DNA of 64,000 bases from JABWBD01 sp040768665. GTDB taxonomy: Bacteria > Planctomycetota > Planctomycetia > Pirellulales > Thermoguttaceae. Below, one piece after another: positions 6,789 through 14,910 of the stretch. Location: contig JAXGMN010000023.1 in assembly GCA_040768665.1 (NCBI GenBank), positions 124,001-188,000 on the forward strand, written 5' to 3'. The notes beneath the pieces were generated by a model. The model worked only from the letters and a program-made list of their open reading frames with translations, had not been told where the DNA came from and searched no databases. The translations under genes and the position numbers were made by a program. Position 1 is the stretch's first letter. Each line of letters begins with the position of its first letter.

Positions 6789-8036
6789 ATGAACGAGCAC
6801 TCCCCATCCCCACTGACCTTGGATCAGCTTCGTTCCGCGGTGAGCAACGGCGCGGCAGCAATCCGAGTGATTACTCGACTTGAGTCCGCTTACGGCCCCG
6901 AGCACAAAGTGTTTCCCAGCACGTACCAAGGGGGCGAGTACGCTCGCGAGATGCGGCGACTCGCCAATGGAAGCGAGGTCAAATGCGTGGTGCTGGATTC
7001 GGTCCAGTCTCAAGCCAACCGCTTCGAAGAGGCATTGCTGGATGCGTACGACGCCGGACAGATCAAGTTCCCGCTGTTGCAGGTCACGTTTGATACGATT
7101 CCGGACGTCGGTCGCATTACCGCGCTGGACGCGCCCCACCGGATTGCCGATGCGATCTTTCGGGAGAGCCAGCTAAACGGTACGCCCTTCCGTGAAACGC
7201 GGGAAGGGCTGGCATTTGCCTCAGCGACCACGCGCAACGCGACGGCGCTATTCGAACTGTGTCCTACCGCACTGCTGTTCGGTGTCTGGGATTCCACGGG
7301 TTCACAAGGCGGGCTTGGCAACAAGTTCGCCCGGGCGTTGGTATCGGAAATCGTTGCCTTTCACGTTGCCGAAGGTGTCAGGACCGCCAGCCGGATCGAT
7401 CCGACCGGCATTGAGAAGTGCCCGATCTACGAGACCGGGTCCGGTGAGTGGACCGTCTTCCAGGAGCAGGCCAGGCGCGACGGCGATGGGAACCCCGTCC
7501 TCTTTGGGCGCAATCGGGAAACGCGAGGGAAACCCTCGGCTATCAACCTTGGGAACGTAACGCCGGACATCGTTCGACGGGAGCGATCCAGCGAACCTGC
7601 TCCTGGCGGCGTCACAATGGAGTACGCCGAACAGACAACGGTTCTCTCGCTGGCAGCGCTGCGACGGCTGAGATTTCCGGACGGCAACGGCCACGAGACG
7701 ACGCAGCGCAATGTTGCTGGCCGTACCGTGCTTGCGGCCTTGGCACTGGCAGCGGTCGAACACCAGCGCGAGAATGGATACTTCCTGCGGTCGCGCTGCG
7801 ACTTGATTCCCACGGAGGACGCCCTGTATACCATCCTGCGCACCGCCAGTGCCAAGACGCCATTCACTTTGACGTGCTCTGCCGCCGATGCGATCTTTCG
7901 CGAGGCGGTTCAACAGGCGCGGGATGCGGGTTTACCCTGGCGCGAAGAGCCGCTGCGACTAACGCCGAAACAGGCCTTGGTCGAACTGGTTAGCCAAAGC
8001 AGGGCGCTTTCGGCCGCCCAGGAGGAGGTGAGTTGA
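6789..8036 (+). CDS. csb1: Csb1 (GSU0053-type Cas7), type I-G CRISPR effector backbone
   Basis: The 415-residue protein has the Csb1 landmarks: CVVLDSVQSQANRFEEALLD (about 57-76), APHRIADAIFRES (about 117-129) and a long central block ELCPTALLFGVWDSTGSQGG and KFARALVSEIV. Csb1 is the Cas7 subunit that polymerises along crRNA in Cascade of type I-G (formerly I-U). An AGGAG site precedes ATG 6789. It is the first gene of the effector operon, and its TGA overlaps the csb2 start (TGATG). Length is near the family norm. Confidence 0.9.
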   Translation: MNEHSPSPLTLDQLRSAVSNGAAAIRVITRLESAYGPEHKVFPSTYQGGEYAREMRRLANGSEVKCVVLDSVQSQANRFEEALLDAYDAGQIKFPLLQVTFDTIPDVGRITALDAPHRIADAIFRESQLNGTPFRETREGLAFASATTRNATALFELCPTALLFGVWDSTGSQGGLGNKFARALVSEIVAFHVAEGVRTASRIDPTGIEKCPIYETGSGEWTVFQEQARRDGDGNPVLFGRNRETRGKPSAINLGNVTPDIVRRERSSEPAPGGVTMEYAEQTTVLSLAALRRLRFPDGNGHETTQRNVAGRTVLAALALAAVEHQRENGYFLRSRCDLIPTEDALYTILRTASAKTPFTLTCSAADAIFREAVQQARDAGLPWREEPLRLTPKQALVELVSQSRALSAAQEEVS

Positions 8037-9604
8037 TGCTTGCCATTAAGGTGGAATACCTCCTGGGACGTGCCGTAAGTTCGCGGTACGATGACCGTAC
8101 GGCCGCCGAGTGGCCGCCGCACCCAGGCCGGCTGTTTTCAGCCATGGTCGCCGCCTACGGTGAACGGGGCTACGACGAAGCCGAGCGGGACGCCTTGCTG
8201 TGGCTGGAGCAGCAGGCGCCGCCCTCGCTGGCTGTGGCAGATCTTGAACAGATGAGCGTGCGAGAGGCTGTCCCCGTCTTCGTGCCGGTCAATGACAGTA
8301 CTGCCTCGGACACGGTCCCGGAAGCCGGCTTTACCGCTAATCAAGTGAACACGGGCGTCAGAGTGTTGCCGCAGAATCGCTCGCGGCAGCCGCGCTACTT
8401 CCCTGCCGCTGTCCCAGATCCACCGACGGTCCACTTCCTTTGGGGAAATGTGGACCAGCAAGAATTCGAGCGGCATCGCGAGGCTTTGACGGAACTGGTT
8501 GCCAATGTAACGTATCTCGGGCACTCGTCATCGCTGGTTTGCGCTGCGCTGTGCGACGATCCACCACCGCCCACACTGAGCCCTGCCGAGGCGGGTGAAA
8601 CAGGCAGTCATACACTCCGTGTTCCGGGGCCGGGGAGGTTTCGGCGGCTCATCGAGGCCTTCGATCTATCACGGCAGGTGAACCGGCGCATCGAACCGCC
8701 GCTGGGACTGTCCGTACCGTATGCTCCCCTTGACCGGAGGGGTTACGTGCCTGCGGCGCGAGGCGTTTTCGGGGCTGCGCGCGATTGGATCGTCTTTCGC
8801 CGCGTTGCCGGGCCGAAGTTGCCGCTTCACGCCTCGCTACGGGCCACTCAGCGGATGCGCGAGGCACTGCAGAGCTTGGCGGACCAGCCGCCGCTTGAGG
8901 TGCTGACGGGGCATCGAGTGAACGGTCAGCCGAGCGGTGCTCCTCATGTTGCCTTTGTGCCTCTGGCCTTTGTGGACCATCGCTACGCCGATGGGAGCAT
9001 CATGGGCTTGGCGGCTGTTCTGCCGCAGAAGCTGTCGCCCAATGACCGGCGGCATGTTCTCCGAGCACTGGGCCGCTTGGAGTCGCTTCGCATCTCGAAC
9101 TCGATCACTTGGCGGCTCGAACGCGTCACGACGGCGTCGCATCTGAAATCGCTCCAGCCCTCGCGCTATATGGGTCTGGGCGAAGCGGTTCGTCCGGCGC
9201 GTGTCTGGGCCAGCGTCACGCCCATGGTGTTCGGGCACTTCCCCAAGGACGCCGACGGCCCGCGGGCTACTCGCATCGTCGCAGATTCCTGCGAAATGAG
9301 CGGGTTGCCCCGTCCGGCGTTGGTGAGGATTGGCGAGGTTTCGCCCGTGTTGGGAGTGCCGCCCAGCGCACACTTCCCGACGCTCTCGGTACGCGGCAAG
9401 CCGATCTACCCCGGCTTCGAACGAGGCCGAGACAAACCACCCGGCCGGGACGCCGACGGACATCCGCCAAGACTACGGAGGCACATCGAACTCGAATTTG
9501 CCGAACCCGTCGAAGGTCCGGTGTTGATCGGATCTGGCCGGTATCTGGGTATGGGACTATGCCTGCCCCGTTACCGGCCCTTTTCCCAGGAGGTGACACG
9601 ATGA
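8036..9604 (+). CDS. csb2: Csb2 (GSU0054-type Cas5-Cas6 fusion), type I-G
   Basis: The 522-residue protein starts at ATG 8036 after AGGAGGTG, overlapping the csb1 stop by one base. The N-terminal Cas5-like part shows LAIKVEYLLGRAVSSRYDD and EWPPHPGRLFSAMVAAYGE. The C-terminus carries the Cas6-like glycine-rich loop (VLIGSGRYLGMGLCLPRY). Csb2 is thought to cap the crRNA 5' handle and to process the repeat hairpin, and no separate cas6 is seen here. The stop overlaps the cas3 start (ATGA). Confidence 0.9.
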   Translation: MLAIKVEYLLGRAVSSRYDDRTAAEWPPHPGRLFSAMVAAYGERGYDEAERDALLWLEQQAPPSLAVADLEQMSVREAVPVFVPVNDSTASDTVPEAGFTANQVNTGVRVLPQNRSRQPRYFPAAVPDPPTVHFLWGNVDQQEFERHREALTELVANVTYLGHSSSLVCAALCDDPPPPTLSPAEAGETGSHTLRVPGPGRFRRLIEAFDLSRQVNRRIEPPLGLSVPYAPLDRRGYVPAARGVFGAARDWIVFRRVAGPKLPLHASLRATQRMREALQSLADQPPLEVLTGHRVNGQPSGAPHVAFVPLAFVDHRYADGSIMGLAAVLPQKLSPNDRRHVLRALGRLESLRISNSITWRLERVTTASHLKSLQPSRYMGLGEAVRPARVWASVTPMVFGHFPKDADGPRATRIVADSCEMSGLPRPALVRIGEVSPVLGVPPSAHFPTLSVRGKPIYPGFERGRDKPPGRDADGHPPRLRRHIELEFAEPVEGPVLIGSGRYLGMGLCLPRYRPFSQEVTR

Positions 9605-12600
9605 AGCCTGGCGACTTTGCCGAGTTCTTTTCTGCGCTGTACGGGAGGGACAAGTCCCCGTTCCCGTGGCAACTGGCATTGCTCGAGAGCGTTGCGACCC
9701 ACGGTCGCTGGCCTGGGGCACTGGATCTCCCCACGAGTGCCGGCAAGACCGCCACGATCGACATCGCTCTGTACCATCTTGCACTGGAAGCTCCGGGCGA
9801 AAGCGGAACACCGGCCAAAGACCGGGCTTCGGCAATGCGCATCTTCTTTGTCGTCGATCGCCGGATTGTCGTGGATGAAGCGTTTGCTCGGGCGCTGCAT
9901 ATTGCTCGGAAGCTGGCCGAAGGGCTGCAAGGGGGAAATGGAATACTCGCCGAAGTCGCTCGCCGTCTGCTGCGGTTTGGCGGCGAGCAGCCGTTGCACG
10001 TTGCCATGATGCGCGGCGGCACGTATCGAGACGCTGGCTGGGCGCGCTCTCCTGTCCAGCCGACCATCTGCGTGTCGACGGTGGATCAGGTCGGATCGCG
10101 GCTGCTGTTTCGTGGCTACGGCCTGAGCGAGTTCGCCAGACCGATTCACGCTGGGCTGATCGGGTGCGACAGCCTGATGCTGGTTGACGAGGCCCACCTG
10201 TCCGAGCCGTTTCTACAGACGCTGGATGCGGTACGTTTCTTTTCCAGCGAGAACTGGGTTCAGCAGCGTCTTACCGCCCCGCTTTCCGTCGTGCGGATGT
10301 CGGCGACCACGCAGTCCGAAGCGCAGCCGATTCGTATCAGCGACGCCGATCGCAAGCATCCGGTTTTGCGAAAGCGATTGGAGGCCAAGAAGAAAGCCCG
10401 GCTGGAAGTGGTGCCCACCGAAAAGGACGACGAACCGCTCAATCAGCGCCGGTTTCGGGACGCGATGGCGGACGAAGCGCTCAAGCTTGCAGGACTTATT
10501 CAGGTCGCGACGATGGTCACGCCGCGCGGCCGAAAGCGGCCATCGGCAGGGAGCGAGCCGGAGGACCGCACCGTCAGGCTCGTGGGAATCGTGGTCAACC
10601 GTGTCGCGACGGCGCGGCAGGTGTTCGAGCGGCTCCGCGACCGAGAAGACTGTCATGCCATCCTGCTCACCGGGCGCACGCGGTCGTTCGACCGCGACGA
10701 ATTGCTGTACCGTGCGGAAGTTGACGGCAGGCGCGGTGGTTGGTTCCGCTACTGTCGAGTTGGGCGTGAGGACGTGTTGGATAAGCCGCTGCTGGTGGTA
10801 GCCACGCAGACGATCGAAGTCGGGGCGAATCTGGACTTCGACGCGCTCGTCACCGAAGTTGCGCCACTGGATGCCTTGCGTCAGCGATTCGGCCGCCTTG
10901 ATCGGCTTGGCGACCGCGGACAGTCCCACGCGGTGATTCTGGCTCGCAAGGATGCCGTGGCCAGGTCGGCCAATGATCCGATCTACGGCACCGCGGTCGT
11001 GAATACGTGGAACTGGCTGACGAGACTTTCCGGCAAGGCGAAGTCCCTGGATCTCGGCCTGGCCGCCCTGGAACCCTTCTTGCAGCGATTGTCCCCCGAC
11101 GAACTGACCGCCCTCTGCACGCCCCGCAGTCGTGCGCCCGTGATGATGCCCGCCCATGTGGATCACTGGTGCCAAACCAGTCCCGTTCCGGCGCACGATC
11201 CTGACGTGGCAGTGTTCTTGCACGGACCGCAGACAGAACCGCCGGATGTGCAATTGGTCTGGCGAGCCGACCTGTTGCGAGAGGACGAGCAGGAACTCCG
11301 GAGAGATCCCGAAGCCCAGCGCCGTTACGTCGACACGGTGTCTCTCACGCCGCCCAGCAGCATGGAGGTTCTTTCCATACCGTTGCACGCTGCCCGTGCG
11401 TGGTTGCAGCGAAAACATGCCGATGTGACAGACGTGGAGGGGCTAGGGAGCACCGGCTACGAAGACAATCCGCACGAGCACGATGTGTCCGGACGAGTAG
11501 CGCTGCGCTGGCGTGGTGTGGAAACCAGTGAAGTAGTGACCGCCGACCAGATTCGCCCAGGCGACACGTTGATCGTCCCCTGCTCGTATGGCGGTCTCGA
11601 GGGATTCGGCTGGAATCCGAAGTCCGCCACTCCAGTAGCCGATGTAGCCGACGCGTGCTCGCTCCTTGCGAATTGGCGACCGCGACTGCGACTGGACCCT
11701 CGCGTTGTGCGATTTTGGCAGATGCCCGCACCGGAAGGTGAGCCTGATCTTGTTGTCACGACCAAGGAGGTCGTGGTAGGTGCTGACCGCGAAGAGTGCG
11801 AGCCGGACTTTCGCAAGGCGCTGGAAGGGATTCGGGATTCGGCACGTGCACCTTGGTGGGCACATTTGGCTGCTCGGGAGCTGCTTGCTGCAGGAGCTGC
11901 GGTGGATTGTGCTCAGTACCCCCACGATGCCACATGGTCGCTTACCGCACGTCGCCGACTAAGCCGGGAGGCCGTGCTGGCCAGCGTGTCCGGCGAAACG
12001 GAGACGGCACCACATGAGGAATTCAGTACGGAGGATGACACCTCCTGGCTGACCCGTCCGTGCGATCCGGTTGTCCTGGAACGCCACTGCCAAGCGGTCC
12101 GCCAGACCATCCGGGGTTTCTGCAGGGCGCTCAGCCTGGACCACATGGCCGATGACCTGTCGCTGGCCGGACTGTTTCATGACGTGGGCAAAGCTGATCC
12201 GCGATTCCAGGTATTGCTGTATGGTGGAGATGAGATCGCGGCTTTGGCGGGTCCGTTGCTGGCCAAGTCGCAGCTCATCCCCGACCGTTCCGTTTCGATT
12301 CGCGCAGCGCTCGAGCGAGCCCAATTGCCGCCGGGATTTCGCCATGAACTCGTGTCGGTTGTGCTCGCCGAGGCTGCACAGCCCGGGCTGGGCAGTGCAC
12401 GTGACAGCGAGCTTGTCCGCTATCTGATCGGAGTTCACCACGGACGGGGCCGTCCGCTGCTCCCCGTGATCCATGACAATGAGCCACCGGGAATCGAAAC
12501 GTTCCAATTGGATGGTCGGGATCTGGCCATTTGCGAGCAAGATAGGAAGCGATCGTCTCTGCATCGAATCGGCGACGCATGGCCTGACCTGTTCTGGCAA

Positions 12601-12723
12601 CTGATCGAGAGATACGGCTACTGGGGGCTCGCCTTTCTGGAAGGCTTGGTGCGGCTCGCCGATTGGCAGCAGTCCCAGCGAGAACGCGAGGAAGTCTTGA
12701 TGCAGGAGTCTACGAATGCCTGA
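9601..12723 (+). CDS. cas3: Cas3 helicase-nuclease, type I-G, C-terminal HD domain
   Basis: The 1040-residue protein starts at ATG 9601 after AGGAGGTGACACG; an earlier in-frame opening at 9109 only shadows csb2. Helicase motifs are intact: Walker A LPTSAGKTA (Lys49), DEAH box VDEAHLS (Asp196), motif III RMSATTQ, and motif VI QRFGRLDRLGDRG. The HD nuclease is C-terminal: GLFHDVGKADPRFQ (His860-Asp861) and GVHHGRGRP near residue 944. C-terminal HD placement is typical for GSU0051-type Cas3. It unwinds and cuts target DNA recruited by Cascade. It overlaps csb3 by eight bases, indicating coupled translation. Confidence 0.92.
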   Translation: MKPGDFAEFFSALYGRDKSPFPWQLALLESVATHGRWPGALDLPTSAGKTATIDIALYHLALEAPGESGTPAKDRASAMRIFFVVDRRIVVDEAFARALHIARKLAEGLQGGNGILAEVARRLLRFGGEQPLHVAMMRGGTYRDAGWARSPVQPTICVSTVDQVGSRLLFRGYGLSEFARPIHAGLIGCDSLMLVDEAHLSEPFLQTLDAVRFFSSENWVQQRLTAPLSVVRMSATTQSEAQPIRISDADRKHPVLRKRLEAKKKARLEVVPTEKDDEPLNQRRFRDAMADEALKLAGLIQVATMVTPRGRKRPSAGSEPEDRTVRLVGIVVNRVATARQVFERLRDREDCHAILLTGRTRSFDRDELLYRAEVDGRRGGWFRYCRVGREDVLDKPLLVVATQTIEVGANLDFDALVTEVAPLDALRQRFGRLDRLGDRGQSHAVILARKDAVARSANDPIYGTAVVNTWNWLTRLSGKAKSLDLGLAALEPFLQRLSPDELTALCTPRSRAPVMMPAHVDHWCQTSPVPAHDPDVAVFLHGPQTEPPDVQLVWRADLLREDEQELRRDPEAQRRYVDTVSLTPPSSMEVLSIPLHAARAWLQRKHADVTDVEGLGSTGYEDNPHEHDVSGRVALRWRGVETSEVVTADQIRPGDTLIVPCSYGGLEGFGWNPKSATPVADVADACSLLANWRPRLRLDPRVVRFWQMPAPEGEPDLVVTTKEVVVGADREECEPDFRKALEGIRDSARAPWWAHLAARELLAAGAAVDCAQYPHDATWSLTARRRLSREAVLASVSGETETAPHEEFSTEDDTSWLTRPCDPVVLERHCQAVRQTIRGFCRALSLDHMADDLSLAGLFHDVGKADPRFQVLLYGGDEIAALAGPLLAKSQLIPDRSVSIRAALERAQLPPGFRHELVSVVLAEAAQPGLGSARDSELVRYLIGVHHGRGRPLLPVIHDNEPPGIETFQLDGRDLAICEQDRKRSSLHRIGDAWPDLFWQLIERYGYWGLAFLEGLVRLADWQQSQREREEVLMQESTNA

Positions 12724-13657
12724 AATAGTCCTGAATGCATTGATCGGCAGTCACCCGCTGGCGGCTATGGCTGCGTTCGGCCTGCTGCGTTGCTGCGATC
12801 AGATGGAGGAGACGGCGGAATCTAAGCTCTCCTGGCAATACGACGGCGATTGGGTAGGGGTCCTGCACGTCGCGTGTGACCTATCCCGAGAGCAACTGGT
12901 CGCCGCGCTGGTAGAGCACCAACGCGGCCGATCCCATGCCGCATTCCTCACCTGGAACGATGACATCAAGGTGCCGCCGCCGGAATTTGCCCGGCATCTG
13001 CGCGCTGCCCGGAGCGCTGCGAGTCCTTCGCACCGGGAGGCTGCCGACTTCTTCGCCGCGTATGGAAGCGAGCTGGCCACTGACAAGACGGCCAAGAAAA
13101 ACGTCAAACCAACGGCATTCCACATGACTGCCGGCCAGCAGAAGTTCATCAAGTCCGTCCGTGAATTGGCCAAATCGCTGGACCCGGCATGCCTTCGCAC
13201 CGCGCGGCAAACTCAGGAGGCACGGCAGCGGGAGTGCGAGGCCGCCTTTTCGGAAGCGTTGTTCGGCCCGTGGTGCTATCGCGACTCCGAACATTCGCTT
13301 GGATGGGACCCTTCGACCGAGGCGCTGCATGCCTTATCGGCCGTTGCTCCTACGACGGCGGGTCCCTCATCGGTCCGAGCAGCCGTATGGCTTGCTTTCG
13401 AGTCGCTGCCTCTGTTTCCCTGCTTCGCGGAAAACGGTCAATTGCTGACGACGGGCTTCGATGACCGAAACGAATGGTTTAGTTGGCCGATTTGGCACGA
13501 GCCTATTTCGCTGTGCGCGTTGCGTTCGTTGATCGTCGCGCCTTTGAACGACACATTCGAGCTGACTGCTCGCGGCATTGTTGCTGTGTATCGTGCGCGC
13601 CGTGTGACGGACCCGAACGGACGAGGAGTTTTTAAACCCGCCGTGCTGGCGTCGTGA
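12716..13657 (+). CDS. csb3: Csb3 (GSU0052-like, Cas8 role) of type I-G
   Basis: The 313-residue protein starts inside the end of cas3. It begins PEIVLNALIGSHPLAAMAAF and includes HAAFLTWNDDIKVPPPEFAR, KPTAFHMTAGQQKFI and GWDPSTEALHAL, a pattern I associate with Csb3/Cas8u2. Its length suits Csb3 and is much shorter than Csx17. It is expected to act as the large Cascade subunit that recognises the PAM. Position right after cas3 supports the call; sequence recognition alone is moderate. Confidence 0.75.
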   Translation: MPEIVLNALIGSHPLAAMAAFGLLRCCDQMEETAESKLSWQYDGDWVGVLHVACDLSREQLVAALVEHQRGRSHAAFLTWNDDIKVPPPEFARHLRAARSAASPSHREAADFFAAYGSELATDKTAKKNVKPTAFHMTAGQQKFIKSVRELAKSLDPACLRTARQTQEARQRECEAAFSEALFGPWCYRDSEHSLGWDPSTEALHALSAVAPTTAGPSSVRAAVWLAFESLPLFPCFAENGQLLTTGFDDRNEWFSWPIWHEPISLCALRSLIVAPLNDTFELTARGIVAVYRARRVTDPNGRGVFKPAVLAS

Positions 13658-13814
13658 CTAATTAGCTCATTAAGTCTTTGACGGCAAGAAGGAAGTTTTG
13701 GCGTCCGAGGCATGTGGAGGAAGAGTTGCGGCTCCGGAAAAGCCATGAAGCTCGGGCGGCAGTATCGAGAGTCGCTCAGGCCGGGAAAGACGTCGCGGAA
13801 GAGATAATAGCTCA

Positions 13815-14276
13815 ATGAAGAAACTCACCTCCTCCAACTACAAGAAAGACTCCCTCTACGGCCCCGTTGCGCGGGCGATGGCCGAGTTGCTCAAAACGAA
13901 GGGCTACGTCGCTCCGGTCGAGTTGCTCCTGCAGATGCAACGGATCAGCAAGGAGCAATACGAAGACTGGCGGTTCGCCCGCATCCCCTATCTGGAACGC
14001 GTCTGCGTCGGCAATCTCAGCAAACTCAGTCGCATCCTGCGGATCCTCGAGTTGCACGCCCGGTCGATGAACCTCACGCCCTCGCAGACCGTGTATCACA
14101 AGTGGGGCCGGGGTGGCAAACGGATCGTGCTGCGGTTCTCCAAGAGTGGGCATCCGAACCTCGAAGCGGCGTATTCGCGGCACTATGTGTCGAAACGGGT
14201 GAAGGCAGGGACGAGCGTTGAGAGTCGAGGGTCGAGAGTTGAGAGTGAAGAGGCAGAAACAGCAAATGACGAATGA
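13815..14276 (+). CDS. Unknown 153-residue protein between effector and adaptation genes
   Basis: The protein reads KKLTSSNYKKDSLYGPVARA, then LLKTKGYVAPVELLLQM, EQYEDWRFARIPYLERVC and LSKLSRILRILELHARS. This looks like a helical nucleic-acid-binding or adaptor fold of unknown function, known to me only as a conserved hypothetical. The last residues (about SVESRGSRVESEEAETANDE) are encoded by a heptamer-like low-complexity repeat at 14213-14250 and look added. It is 157 bases after csb3 on the same strand. I do not claim it is a Cas gene. Confidence 0.6.
   Translation: MKKLTSSNYKKDSLYGPVARAMAELLKTKGYVAPVELLLQMQRISKEQYEDWRFARIPYLERVCVGNLSKLSRILRILELHARSMNLTPSQTVYHKWGRGGKRIVLRFSKSGHPNLEAAYSRHYVSKRVKAGTSVESRGSRVESEEAETANDE
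14213..14250. repeat. Heptamer-like short tandem repeat (TGAGAGT/CGAGGGT)
   Basis: The run TTGAGAGTCGAGGGTCGAGA and following bases is a degenerate 7-base repeat, resembling STRR repeats. It extends the C-terminus of the preceding ORF. A similar low-complexity run forms the spacer at 20527-20564. Confidence 0.5.
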
Positions 14277-14289
14277 CTCACACGGTAGA

Positions 14290-14485
14290 CGCCACCACCG
14301 ATCCCGCATCGGTGGGGCGATGTTTGGCAACTACAAACGCCGAAAAACCCCTCGTTCTGTGATTTCGCTTCCGCCGCTCGGCCTCTGGGGGCCGAGCGGC
14401 GGAAGCGAAATCACAGAAGGGCCTACAGGATCGCGGCTTGTAGTTGCCAAACATCGCCCCAGCGGGATAGACCGCGGTGGTGGCG
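14290..14485. mobile_element. Nested long-palindrome element (MITE-like), copy 1
   Basis: Outer arms CGCCACCACCG (14290-14300) and its complement (14475-14485), middle arms at 14317-14336/14438-14457, and a 27-bp perfect centre (14357-14383 with 14390-14416) give an almost complete cruciform. It encodes nothing. A diverged copy with better ends is at 23541-23750. Confidence 0.75.
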
Positions 14486-14683
14486 TTTTCCGATCTGGAG
14501 AACGTAAGAAGATATCTGAACAGGAGCGAACGGAGGAAACCGAGAACCCCTTGTCCGTTGTCTCTGTTGTCTGCTGTTCAAGATCGCGAATACCGTGAAG
14601 AGCCGTGAAACGGCGGCCAAAGGCCGCTGCGCTGATCTTTGACAATTGAACCATGATAAGAAGAAGCAAGAGCGCGGCTTCGT

Positions 14684-14812
14684 AACCGTTGACGCGGCGG
14701 CCGGGGACTGGTCCATTTTTCGGCCGGCTCGGGTGTTTTGACGCGAAACACGTTGGCCAAAAACATGGACCTGTCCCCCTCCCGCCCGCCCCGTGAACGG
14801 TTACCCGTCGCG
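14684..14812. repeat. REP-like palindrome, subfamily a, full-length
   Basis: The outer arms TAACCGTTGACG and CGTGAACGGTTA enclose GGGGACTGGTCCAT and ATGGACCTGTCCCC. It is the most complete copy of subfamily a. A further partial copy (GGGACCAGTCCCC) follows at 14837-14850. The 14277-14910 gap contains only these repeats and the palindrome element. Confidence 0.75.
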
Positions 14813-14910
14813 CAGCGTACGTTCACGGGACGGGAAGGGACCAGTCCCCGCCCGCCCCCGGTTACTGCATGGAAGCGTCTTCACATCGTTCCAGTTGCGA
14901 GGGTACTAAC

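Noticed and set aside
9109..9600. Earlier start for cas3
   Set aside because: It lies within csb2 in another frame; ATG 9601 has a strong ribosome binding site and the family N-terminus.
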